The translations under genes were made by a program, and so were the position numbers. The notes below the pieces were generated by a model. It was given only the letters and a program-made list of their open reading frames with translations. It was not told the origin of the DNA and searched no databases. Shown piece after piece: positions 46,033 through 58,389 of a stretch of 64,000 nucleotides of DNA. Position 1 is the first letter of the stretch; each line of letters starts with the position of its first letter. Location of the stretch: the NCBI RefSeq assembly GCF_963259705.1, contig NC_081842.1, positions 65,050,787 through 65,114,786 on the forward strand, read 5' to 3'. The stretch is from Myotis daubentonii (taxonomy: Eukaryota > Chordata > Mammalia > Chiroptera > Vespertilionidae).

Positions 46033-47950
46033 GATCAGACATCAGTTTGTGAGGATGAATATTTTAGGGAATGCCTATGTGATGTTGTATAGTATGGAAT
46101 AGAGAGAAAGATATAAGGGGGCCCAGTGGAGAAACAGAAAATCACTCTAATGCCTAAATCAGGGAGAGAAGATGGAAGAGAATGTGAACTATCACTTGTT
46201 GAGTGCCTAGCATGTTTCATGTATGACTTATTTTATGATTTACATATTCTGTCTCATTTACCTCACAGAGAATATTCAGGGGGAGAGAAAAAGGGACGGA
46301 CCAAAAATGGTTTGAAGACTGAACTTGGGAAGCGTGGAGAATGAGATTACAAAATTCAGATGTGAGGAGACCCCAAAAGAGACCTGGTATTGTGAGGAAG
46401 GTTTGATAGTGTTCATTTTATGGAAGTGCCAAAATGTTCAAGTGCAACACAAGACAGATTGTGAGAGAGAAGACTCTGAAGTTGTCTGAGCCTGCCCAAG
46501 TCTTTCAGGCAGACATGGCTGCACCTGTGGTATGATGTCACCATATTAATTAGGCCGACCGTATTTCAGTATGGCCTTACTGCCAGAATTCATCCTGTTT
46601 CCCTCAGGCAGACAAGGGTCTGAAGCCAACACCGGATGATTTTTAGGACCCTCTAAATCTCCATCTCTTTTTCCAGTCTCGCCTCAACGCCTTTCGGAAT
46701 TTCTCCTTCCAGCACACCCTGGAGGCCATCTGAAACTCCAAGTGGCCAACATCCCAGGACAAGGAAATCCCAGGGAGGGAACCATGTGCTGGTAGAGGAA
46801 GGGAAGATGAGAAGCCTGAAGCCCGCAAAGTAAGACTCAGCTTGCCACCAGCTCTCCAGCAAGTCTGTGATTGCCTGAGCGAGGAGCTCTGGAGCTTAAG
46901 CTGAATTAGCTTCTTGGGAAATTTTCTTCCGGTTTTCAGTATTAAGTTCAGAGCCATTAAGTCTTGAATAAATAATTGTTAAAGAAGAATAGGAGGGTGG
47001 GAGAAAGAGAGAGAAGAAGGGGAAAAGGGTGGGAGGAAGACTGAACTAAATTTCAAACATTGATTTTCCAGATGCCCAATTGTTTCAATCTGTGATTGTT
47101 ATTTTGTTCTTCATAGACATGGCTATGTTTCTCATCATTCCCACTCATATACTCAAGTTGTCCCATTTTAAACTACTTTCTGGAATGCACACGGCTTGGA
47201 GAAATGACAAAACATAGGCTTCCTGGTAGGCTCTGAACATGAAGCTCCCACTTGGACTCCATTAAATGCTAACTGCTACCACGAGGAGGAATTAGGGAGG
47301 TATCCTTCTTCAAAGATGATTTCCCTAAACTCATAACGTTTTTTCTTCTCTCATGTCTCATGCCACCTCTTTTACTATTTTCTGCAGACTGAGCAGTATT
47401 GGGAGGTTTTCTATACTATACAATTTATAGTGGGATAATGAAAGAAATTTCAGATATACTAGTATAGCTTCATATTACATGTCATGTTGGCTTGAAGCAT
47501 TAATAGATTTTACTTAAATGTTATTGATTTCAACCTTCATTTTAAGACGGCAGCTCATCCTGTCATTCAATCCTCTGGGTTATTTTTCCTTGTTCCCTTT
47601 CCCCTCACCATGATTTCATCAAGTCTAGAATTGAGCTTTTGTGCTTAACAGCCTTGGTCCTTTAATGTCTAACATCCAAGCCTATTCTTCTTTACATTAA
47701 AATTCTTCACAGTGGAGCCATCAAAACACACATAGGGTGTCTAATGTACTCTGCAGAATTTTCTTGAACGGACTTCCTCATTCTCTGTCCTTAAGGCTCT
47801 GGGATATACACATATTCCCAATAAACCTCATCAGATTTCTTTTAAATCCCTTCTAGTACCTATAAAATCCTCCAGAATTCCTCTGCTATTTATTTAAATT
47901 TCTATTTCCCAGTTCTCTATTCCTTCCTTCATCTTAAAATGTCAAACTTC
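46033..47950. other. Unique intergenic DNA, no supported gene
   Basis: At 46680-46830 a sequence has exon-like borders (see findings) but no recognised product. Otherwise nothing is recognised. Confidence 0.4.
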
Positions 47951-48174
47951 AGCCGAAACCGGTTTGGCTCGGTGGATAGAGCGTCGGCCTGCGGACTGAG
48001 GGGTCCCAGGTTCCATTCCGGTCAAGGGCATGTACCTGGATTGCGGGCACATCCCCAGTGGGAGATGTGCAGGAGGCAGCTGATCGATGTTTCTCTTTCA
48101 TCGATGTTTCTAGCTCTCTATCTCTCTCCCTTCCTCTCTGTAGAAAATCAATAAAATATATTTAAAAAAAAAAA
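47951..48174 (+). repeat. VES SINE
   Basis: Head ACCGGTTTGGCTCGGTGGAT, B box near 48010, tail ATAAAATATATTTAAAAAAA. GTCAAACTTC occurs on both sides (47941-47950, 48175-48184). Confidence 0.96.
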
Positions 48175-48371
48175 GTCAAACTTCTCTAAAATTCAACAAA
48201 AAATTACACCATTCAGACCTCTCAAGATTCTTTGTTGGTTAAAATACCCCTCTCTGGCAAAATTAGCATGTAATAATTCTACTGTACATCAATTCACACC
48301 ATAGCCTCCCTAATCCACATATAAATTTTAAGTACTACATGGTGATATTATATTAGTTTATATAATTTTTA

Positions 48372-48582
48372 ATATATATTTTTATTGATTTCAGAAAGGA
48401 AAGGAGATGAAGAGTGAGATAGAAACAACCATGATGAGAGAGAATCATTGATTGACTATCTCCTGCATGCCTCCTATCAGGGATACAGTCCACAACCCAG
48501 GCATGTGCCCTAAACAGGAATTGAACTGAGACCTTCTGGTTCATAGGTCAGCACTCAACCACATAACCACACTTGGCCAGGA
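48372..48582 (-). repeat. VES SINE, diverged
   Basis: Antisense tail ATATATATTTTTATTGATTT and minus-strand head CCTGGCCAAGTGTGGTTATG. The flanks AGTTTATATAATTTTTA and AGTTTATATATTTTTAAT are a target duplication. Confidence 0.92.
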
Positions 48583-48600
48583 AGTTTATATATTTTTAAT

Positions 48601-50513
48601 CCATTATTTTACACAGTACAGAATTATGAAGACCGGAGCTCAAAAGTGCCATCTTGTCTATCTCCCAGCCACTAACGAATGACTTCAAAGTTCTGTTTTC
48701 TTTTTTAAGTTGAGGGAATCTCTCATTAAGGTTTTGTCATCCTCATTTCTAATAGCTGATCTATTAGGAGTCTCTATCCCTCACATTAGCAAATTATCTT
48801 CTGGGCCTTCATCACTGTGGATGTGTTTAATGGTCTGAAGAACAATGAGGATATGAGCTCCCTCTTAATAAGTCTTCAAATAATCAGCCTCACAGAAATT
48901 GGCCTGCATGCCTTCAGTCATGCACATTGCATACCCTTAACTTCAAAGACTCCGGGAGGCTGGATGATAACTATAAGGTCATCTGGCCCATCTCCCCATT
49001 TTATGTTACAACATTTTAAACTATCTTGTGCTTGAAGGAAAGCATGTTACTTCCAAAACTTTTCATTTTTGACTTTGGCAACTGTTAAGATATTCTTTCT
49101 AAGAGCAGAGATAATAAATAAAAAAGCAGGATGTGATACATTTTGAGTATCTATTATCTCTGTTTTAATATAATTTATTTAATTTTGTTTCTATTGTTTA
49201 ACTTTTAATAATGGCTGTGTTTAACAACTGGCTTGAAAAATTCCTGAAAAGTTAACCATTAGTTTGCTAAAGCTCATACAGCCATATCTAGCATACCACT
49301 TACTTACTCCAACTAAAATTTTGAAACCTTGATGTGTGATCCTGCTAAACTAAGTACCCTCCAAGTCATTTAATTATATTATTAAATATTTTTTATATTT
49401 TTATATAGATAAAATATTGTATTGTATTCTTATTTATTTTCACCTTGTCAAATTCAACCATTCATTCCACCCTGTCAGTAACTCTTTAGATCCTGTCATC
49501 CAACATTTCTGTCATCTTTATTCCTTCTGGCTTCCTGTCATCCACACATTTGAAGAGCAAGCCTTATATATCTCTATCCACGACACCGAATCTTTAAAAA
49601 AATGCCTGGCAGCACAGGGTCAAGGACAGAATCCTTGGCCATGCAAATAGAATCCTTCCTGCACACAAGCATCAAACCATTAATCAGCATTGATTCAATG
49701 AGATATTCGTCTATCGAATTGCCTTTGATTCCAGTCCAAATTTCTCCACCTTGTCCATGAGATTCGAGAGAGATTATTTATGAAGTGCATGACTGAAGTC
49801 CAGAAACCCTCACTTTCTTTCTTCTCATGTCAGAAAAAAATGACATTCCCCCTATGCAAAGCTGATCACTTTCCTCAGGATTCATCAATTATGCCTCCTC
49901 TCTTTTGTCTTTTCAATCTACCTCTTCTTCTACCTCCACCCTCCTAGAATATAAACTGGATATAAGGAGTGCCCCCAAATTTTTGTTTCTCAAGTTTGCT
50001 TTTTTCCCCATTTGTAATATTGCATATTTGAATTGTTTCCACTTTCCTTGGGCTTACAGTTCTATCTCTCCCCTATCCTCAGTGTAGCAAATACCATGAC
50101 CTTGTTCTCACTTACAGAGTAGATGCATCCAGGCAGAGGCTTCATTCATTTGCTGCTTTGCCACCTTCAAACTTATCTGCACTGGAACCTGGCAAAGAGG
50201 AGGTGGTAATTCCCCCTGCATATTTGGAATAACACGTTTGTAATTCCTCAGAAACCTTCTTCCTCCCCTTTCTTCTCTTACATCATCACTGTCTTTCTCT
50301 TCTTTCATTTGTTCATAAATAAAATATTCTCCTTCAACCTAGTCTGCATCTTATTGTGTCCCTCTGCCAACCATCTTCACTTCTTCACCTCCTCTTCAAT
50401 TCTCAGTTTTTGGCAATTTGCCTTTTGCGTTCACCAATTCATTGGTTTGAATTAGATCACCAGAAACCTCATAGTTGCCTGCATGAGCACTCTCTCTCCT
50501 CTCTTTCTGAAAC

Positions 50514-50560
<47 letters not shown>

Positions 50561-51350
50561 CTTTATTTCTTGCCTTATAAATCTTCTCTGCAGTTTCATG
50601 ACTAACCACTTCTGATTTTGTTCTTGAATTCCCTTTTATCTTTGTTTCAATGACACCTCATTCTCCTAATTTTCTTTCTTCATCTCTGGGTGCCTTCTCT
50701 TTCTTAACTTTCAGATTATCTCCCTTAGTCACCACTTCCCTGGGCATTCTCAGCGCTGCCCACAGCTTCAATCACCACCACATTATTCTGCATGACTCTC
50801 AATTCTGTCTTTTCAGCCCAGACCTTGTTGAAATCCTGTTTCAAATACAGATCTCCATATGTGTGATTCACTCTCCCAAAATGAACATCTTATCTTCCCC
50901 CTGCATCTTCTCATCAAAATATGTGCTTCCTCTTGTAATCGTTATTCTCTATTAGAAGACTGCCACCTATTCCCTCATCCAGGCCAAAAATGTGCTGGAA
51001 ACCTCTTTCTTCTTCTTTACCCACACTCAGTGATCCATAAAACCCTTTATATTTCAATATTTTAGGTTCTCATTTCTTGTCTGATTTTTGTGTGATAGGT
51101 TTCTAATTACTTCCCTGCCTATAGTCTCTCACTTCCTTAATCTCTCCTCTACCCCCAGCCTGAGTCATCATTCTAACACAACCCTATGGAACACAGACCT
51201 TCTCTACCTAACATCCCAGAGTAACTCCAACTGAACTGCAGGAAAAAATCCAAATGCCTTGCCGTCACACTGCCTACCTACTTCTCCAATGATACCACTA
51301 AACACCGAATTCATTGCATTCCCCAAAGAGGTCTATGCCTTATTTCTCTA
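48601..51350. other. Unique intergenic DNA with (AC)n
   Basis: (AC)n lies at 50514-50561. 50330-51260 is pyrimidine-rich and may be an old repeat. No coding exon is recognised. Confidence 0.45.
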
Positions 51351-52031
51351 CTAGGGGCCTGGTGCATGAAGATTCGTGAAGATTCATGAAGATTCTCGGG
51401 GAGGGGGGAGTGGAGGGGATGTCCCTCAGCCCGACCTGCACCCTCTCCAATCCGGGAGTTTCTGTCTGTCTTTGCAATCATATGAGCAAATTGTCTGAGA
51501 CCCTCAACCCAGTTTGGTTTGTTGCTCACAGAATAATAGAGGCATTTTTTTTTCTTTGCTCCATTGGTGGAGATTTCCTGGAAGTTTTAGGATATCTTCC
51601 TTTTAATTTTTCCTAGACACTCTGATTTTACTTATGTCTCTCACTTTTGCTTTCCCTCCATCCCCAATCGCAATAGTAACCTGCTCCAGGATCACTTTGC
51701 TCTACTGTCTAGGAGATCCGTCCGCCACCAGAACTATGATTCCCAGCATTCCTGGTGCTCCCTGTGCTCTGTGCTTCCACTTATGGTCCCGGGGCTGCCA
51801 CCAAAACTACCATTCCCAGAATTCCTGGTGCTCCCCACACTCTGGGTTTTCCCTGACAGAGGGAGCCATGTCCCCCCAAGCTGCTGGCTCTCCCACTCTG
51901 CTCTGTGTATGCAAATTACCCGCCATCTTTGTTGGGTTAATTTGCATACTCACTCCTCATTGGCTTGTGGGCGTGGCTTGAGCATAGTGGAGGGGCCGTT
52001 AATTTGCATGTTTCTTTTGTATTATATCGGA
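51351..52031 (-). mobile_element. HeliBat-type Helitron, tandem member 1
   Basis: The CTAG end is at 51351 with host A at 51350. The 5' end on minus is TCCGATATAATACAAAAGAA at 52031. The terminal hairpin is scrambled by a 10-bp triplication. Inside lie two repeats of about 70 bp, each with a ZNF143-like motif (51731-51750, 51803-51823). The 5' region has two ATTTGCAT-type octamers. Confidence 0.88.
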
Positions 52032-52573
52032 CTAGAGGCCCGGTGCACAAAAATTTGTGCACTCGGCGGGGGGTGGGGGGGGTGGGTCCCTCAGCCCGGC
52101 CTGTGCCCTCTCGTAGTCTGGGACCCCTCAGGAGATAATGACCTGCTGGCTTAGGCCTGTTCCCAGGTGGCAGAGGGCAGACCCAATCCCTAGGTGCAGC
52201 CCCTGGTCAGGCTCAGAGCAGGGCCGATTGGGGAGTTGGGGCACCGCCCCCTGTCACACTCAAGGCAGGGTTGATGGGGAGGTTGCAGCGCCACCCCCTG
52301 TCACGCACAGAGAAGGGTCAATCAGGGAGTTGGGGAGCTCCCCCCTGTCACTCACAGAGTAGGGCCAATAGGGGAGTTGGGGCACCGCCCCCTGTCACAC
52401 ACAGAGCAGGGCCGATCAGGGTGTTGTGGCCCCGCCCCCTGTCACACACAGAGCCGCAGGGCAATCAGGGGGTTTGGGCACTGCCGCCTGTCACGCTGAT
52501 CCCGGTGCCAGGAGGCCTCGCGGCTCCGCTGATCCTGTTGCTGGGAGGGATATTACCCTTTTACTATATAGGA
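52032..52573 (-). mobile_element. HeliBat-type Helitron, tandem member 2
   Basis: The CTAG end at 52032 directly abuts the previous element's 5' end. The hairpin is GTGCACAAAAATTTGTGCAC. The 5' end TCCTATATAGTAAAAGGGTA is at 52573, the canonical form. The core holds about six diverged 46-47 bp units with CCCCCTGTCAC. Confidence 0.9.
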
Positions 52574-53206
52574 TAGAGGCCTGGTGCATGGGTGGGGGCC
52601 GGCTGGTTTGCCCTGAAGGGTGTCCTGGATCAGGGTGGGGGTCCCCACTGGGGTGCCTGGCCAGCCTGGGTGAGGGGATGATGGCTACTTGCAGCTGGTC
52701 ACACACCCTTCAGGGTGGGGGTCCCCACTGGGGTGGCTGGACAGTCTGGGTGAGGGGCTGAGTGCTGTTTTCAGGCTGGCGGGTGACTGAAGCTCCCAAC
52801 TGCTTTTTTTCTTTTTATTTTTATTCTGGGCCAGCTTTAGCTCTGACTCCAGCTCTGAGGCCTCTGTTGCTGAAAGCAGGTATCTGGTTTGTTTGTGTTC
52901 TATAATCGAAACAGTGTATCAACTCCAGCTCTGAGATCCCGGCTCGCTGAAAGCAGGTTTCTGGGGTTTTGTTTAGCTTCTATATTTGTAACTATGTTTC
53001 AAACTGCAAGCTCAGAGGCCGGCAAGGCAGGCGGGGAATGTTGGTTTCCTCCATCACTGAAGCAAGCAAGCCTCATGTTAGTTTCAAGCTGCCTGGCTGC
53101 CGGCTGCCATCTTGGCTGGCAGTTAATTTGCATATTGCCCTGATTAGCCAATGGGAAGGGTAGCGGATGTATGCTAATTACCATGTTTCTCTTTTATTAG
53201 ATAGGA
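52574..53206 (-). mobile_element. HeliBat-type Helitron, tandem member 3
   Basis: It begins TAGAGGCCTGGTGCATGG (terminal C lost, hairpin reduced) directly after member 2. The 5' end TCCTATCTAATAAAAGAGAA is at 53206 with host T at 53207. A CAGCTCTGAG/CTGAAAGCAGG unit of about 75 bp is repeated inside. Confidence 0.88.
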
Positions 53207-55547
53207 TGCCTGTACTCATACTCACTTCAATTCACAGAAAAAATTTTCCTCAGTGTTTAGTGATGAAATTCTCATTCTTCTAACTAATAACTAAAATAAA
53301 CTCTCCTCTGTGATCATGGCCACACTCTTCATGCCACCATTTCTTATGTTGTGATTCTTTCTGTACAGGCGCCAGTCAAGCACTTATCAGACACTTATTT
53401 CCATCATTATATGGAAAATAAGAAACTAACAAATATCTTAAAAGAAGGAATTTCATTTTATTTTATCTTTGCATCGCCAGTTTTTAGCACATGGCTTAGC
53501 ACATCCTAGGTAACTCAATATATGAATATCTTTTTCTTATTTAATATTTTACACTTCAATCAAAGAAAGAAATATAAAAGCTAGCATGACTTATTATCAA
53601 TGAATTAATGTTGGATTTTGGGGATCAGTACTTTTTTCATCTAAATTCTCAAACCAGAACTTCAATATTCAACTCTAGATACGTGTACCAATATTAAACT
53701 TATTAGTTCACTAGACAAACTTTTTCTTATCACTTTAATTTTTGACAACATAAATACATTTTTTTTCAAATACAACTCTTCTGCCCCAGAAATGATACTA
53801 TAGACCTAATTCTGTTCTTTACATAAGAGTCATCACTGTTGGGTAAGAGCTTTTGAAGTGTATGTATATGTGTGATGATACAAAACCAAGGACAAAAAGG
53901 ATGTATCAGGAAGGTTTTAGAGCTTTAAGTAACTAATTAAACTCAATGATGATTTAAAAAAATAAGTCATTTGTATCCTATAACAAGAAGAATGGTGGTA
54001 GGTGATTATATTCATTCATTCCTGGAGAGAATCATTAGGGACCTAGGCTCTTCCTTCTTCTCTGCTATCTTTCACTGTTTTGTTTGTTCATTTATTTATT
54101 TATTTTATTAAATTCTATTTGTGTTGCCTCTGGTGGTAAAATGGCTGCTGCAGCTCCAGGTATTATGGATACTTCCAGGCAACTACTAGGAGGGGGAAGA
54201 GGCAGCACTGCTATCTGTCTCTTTTATAACAAAGTAACAGCTTTACCAGAATCCTCTGAGCAAATTTTGCTCTATGTCATATTGGACAGAACTGAATTTA
54301 ATGATCACACTGGGTAGCAGGGAGCTTGGAAAAGTAAGTACCTTACTTGTTAAAAAAAATAAATAAAAAACACCTCCATAGTAAGAGAAAAGTAAGAGAG
54401 AAAGAGGTTGAACACTAACCCCTGTCTGCCTTAGGGGATGAAATTAGGTGTCTGATCACTGCTCTATCGTTTCCCAGTCTGTATTGGTTTTTATCTTACA
54501 TTGCCTCATTGCTTTCCTAGTTTAAAAATTTTACTGAACATGTCTCTGGATAGTTTGGACAATGTTTCTGCTGCCGTTCCCACCTGCACAGCATCTGTTT
54601 TGAATAATTTTTCTCCCCTGATGTAGTCATTGGCATTTTTGTAGGTAAAAATATTTCTACTCATCTTTCTAACCTCTTTAGGCTCATTTATATTTTTTTG
54701 TCTTTACCAGTGCTGATAAATATTTAATATAATTAACTTTCAAATTACATTCGTGTTCTGCTAACTCCCTTTTCCAGATCATGAATATAATACTAAATGG
54801 AACCAAATCAGAATGTATAATATTGAACTTTGAGTCATCACCCACTGTATATATGCTCACTTTATAATTTCTTCACATTTGTAAACCAAATCCTAAGCCT
54901 TTCCATAAAAAAGATCAGAACTTAAATGAGCTTCCAGTATCAAGTGCTCCAGCACCCTTCATTGCTGCATTTAATTGAGACTGAAAAAGTCAAAATGATT
55001 AGTTAATGTTTGCGACAATGCTAGAAACTCTAGTTTTCGGGTCCCCAGTTTGGTGTTTTCTCCACTAGGCTGAGGTTTGAGTGGGTTTACATGAGAAACA
55101 TGTTAAATATCAAAAACATCAGGCTCAGGGAGTAGAAGTCAAGGAGATGGACTATAGCGCTAGTCCCAGAACCAGCAAGGACAAAGCCCAGCCAGGAATC
55201 ATGGAGTAAGCTCAGTCATGATTCAAGCAATCTTGGGCACAAGGTCCAATGTGGTCAGACAGGGCACAGCAGTGGGTGAGCCCTTGGGAGCCAGGCAGGT
55301 GGCTGTCATGATTCTGGGAGTTGTACCCATATGTTGCAGAATCCCTGCCAGAAGTCTATGTTTGGGCAAGAGTCCAGTTCCTGACAGGTGCCAAGGGGGT
55401 TCCAGGCCCTGGCCAGATGTACTGCAGTTCAGAGTGGGCTCTGGTCACAGGGAGCAGACAACTGTCTCTGGATGGATGACTGTTTTGCAAACCAAGGAGG
55501 AGGAAGTTAGGCAGAAGTAAGATAACATGGCCAGGACCAATATTAGA

Positions 55548-55691
55548 GGTAGTTCCATGGCATGAGCTACCTAGGAATCCAGGGCTCACTCTGAAACTCT
55601 AGTGCTTGGATCTGAGGGGCAGTTGAAGGATACTTGTAAGGCATGAACAAAACCAAACAACTACAGTTGAATTTTCAGGCCTTAGGTCTAG
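55548..55691 (+). repeat. Duplicated segment, copy A
   Basis: Matches 58247-58389 in direct orientation at roughly 94-95% by eye, with a few substitutions and one-base indels. It is not recognised as a known interspersed repeat. Confidence 0.85.
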
Positions 55692-58246
55692 GAGTCAGGA
55701 TTTAATTCAAGGTCTCACTAGCCTCAGGCAATATTGGCTCACAGGGTGGGAGAGAGCAAAACCTCTAGTGTCTGCAGCAATGGTGAATGCAGGCAGGAGA
55801 TCAGAGCATGACACCCTGCAGTTGCTAGCATCCAATTTACACTTAATGTTTGACCTAAAATTACATCTGGGTGGGGATAGAAGGCATGTTAGGATCCACA
55901 AACTTTAATTTGATAAATTCCATAGGAAAAGTTTATCTTGCAACTTCTCAAAAAAAGCATTTCAGTAGTAGGTGGTGTTCATGAATTCATTATCTACAAT
56001 ATGTTTACAGATTTGCATGTCTTAATATAGTTACGTTATTGGTTTGTGTTAATTTTAGATCTTCTTCAGTAGTGTCTTAGTTCTGAGAGAGAGAGAATGG
56101 AAACAGCTTTAAGGACAGTATATGGATTATAAGAGAATATCAATTGGAGTTGGAGAGAATGCATGGGGGTCAGGTTTCTGCACAGTCAATGCAATTGGGT
56201 CATTAAGGTGACCAAGATCACCAGACCATGAAGCACTTGGTCCCATCATTTCATCCATCTTAATGACCAAATCCAACCAACTGCACAATGATACAATCAA
56301 TTGCTTAGTAACTATCCATTATGATGGCAGAAAGCAAAACAAAACGAATGGGCAATGTTTTGATCAGTTCGGCAAAGCTGCACAGACAAGGTTGCCAGGC
56401 ATATGCTGGCTATTGGTGTTTATGCCTTTTGTGGTCCAGATGCATTTCCTCCACCCTGATTACTTAGGAATACTCCACTCCCCAGCCTCTTGCTCCTTGA
56501 CATTGCTTTATTTTCTTCTGTTTATCTTGTTAGTGGCAGGTTTTTAAAGCAATTGATACTTTATTTTTTGAGTCATCATTCATTTTATATCCCTGCTTTT
56601 TATTATGCCTTATTAGAAAACCCGTTTTTCTGCTACATTTATAAGTCTGCCAATTTGCCTTACTTCTCTTTGAAAGTATTAACTCAGGCAGAACACTAGT
56701 ATAAAGTATATTTTACATAAACAAAAAATATATAATAGATGAATGTGCTTTTGTAAACATTTATTTAGATATATATTTAGTTTATATATATCCATGTTTG
56801 TGTATTTTTAGATTAGCTATAATCCACGTCCAAATATTTAGACTATCTATTCTAGATACATCATGTTCATATCTTGCAAATGTATTGATCTATTGTTTCT
56901 CTCTGTGGTTATCCTTAACTGTATATCTAGCTTTAATTTTCCCATCTTTCTAGAGTGGTCAAGTCCTACTAAATTTTAGCATTGTTTTGTACTCCTTAGC
57001 TTTTCTAGGCTGGAACTAAGCAGTACTTCACCAAGCAGAATTTAAATATTTAGAAATCTAATAGTTGTGTTTTTTTGTGAGTGCATTTGGAAAGAAAAGA
57101 CTAAAACTTTTTTCTTTACTTATTTCTTTAATGAAATAATCAGAATTTACTAAATTCCTTGGTACATTAGGTATTGAAAATAATTTTATAAAACCTTTAT
57201 TTCCTGAAAGTATACTTTCAATTAAAGACAACGTTTTACATTAAAAAAAAATATAGCTTTAGAAAGGTGAGCGGAGGGCGGGGAATCAGAATCATCTTTG
57301 TTTTCCAGAAATTCTTTCAATAATCTATAAGTTTTGAGCTATTTGTGTCTGTATATATGCATGTGTGTATATTTTGTGTGCATGCACATGAGTGCATGTG
57401 TGTGGATGTGTGCTGCTCTTTCTTGGCAGTTATCATAGTTAACTGGTAGTGGTGGAGGACTTAGTACAATAACTGGATTACAGTACAGTGTGCTTGTGCC
57501 TTAGGCTCCACTACAGGAACAGATGGTAGTTGAGGTCAGATGAGGTCAGGTCTAACCAATTGAATCAGGGAACTGATTATAAGGATTAATAGTGGGCAGG
57601 TGAGGGTGTGATAGGGGTTAGGATAAGCAGCTGCTATTGGGGGTACTTGAAGTCACAGAGACAAAGTTCCAAGCAAGGCAGTCAGGTGGGCGGGTGGGCT
57701 CTGGGTATGTAAGGAAGGGAGCACTTCGGACAGAAACTAGCCATGGTCTGGGCAGCTCCCCTAACATAGCTCTACAGTCCAGAAAGGCCTTTTATTTTCA
57801 AAGTCTCAGACTCCTGAGGTTGTCTCTTCTCTACAGTCGAAGAAAGCATAATTGACTCAAACCTTTGTCCCATGTATAGATTTCATCTTATTCTTAGTCT
57901 GTGTGAACCCAATCATCTCCATAACCTAAAGAGCCCTCAACCTCCAGGGCAGACAGAAATACCAGGTGGCAGGTGCTGGAGTGTAGGTGAGCAGCGAGCA
58001 GGGAGATACTGAGCTGCTCCGAATCTCATGTTTATAGGCTGTGTGTGTGTGTGTGTGTGTGTCTAGACTGATATGAAAAAAACTCATTTGGAGGAACTCA
58101 AGGAATGTTTAGGAGACCAAAAGTCCCCAATGACAAGAACAAAAAGCAACTAATTTTCAACTTTGTTTCTTTCACTTCTCCCTCCTGTTTTCATTAGGAG
58201 TGAGAAGTGAAAGAAACAACCTCAAGATTGTTGAAAGCTCATTCCG

Positions 58247-58389
58247 GGTAGTTTCATGGCATGAGCTACCAGGAAATCCAGGGCTCACTCTGAAACTCTA
58301 GTGCTTGGATCTGAGAGGCAGTGAAGGATACTTGTAAGGCATGAACAAAACCAAACAACTACAGTTGAATTTTCAGGCCTCAAGTCTAG
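58247..58389 (+). repeat. Duplicated segment, copy B
   Basis: Second copy, 2.7 kb downstream of copy A. It begins 30 bp after a 22-bp-arm hairpin. Confidence 0.85.

Noticed and set aside
52138..52761. Overlapping Gly/Pro-rich frames
   Set aside because: They translate the GC-rich tandem units of Helitrons. All three frames are open because of base composition.
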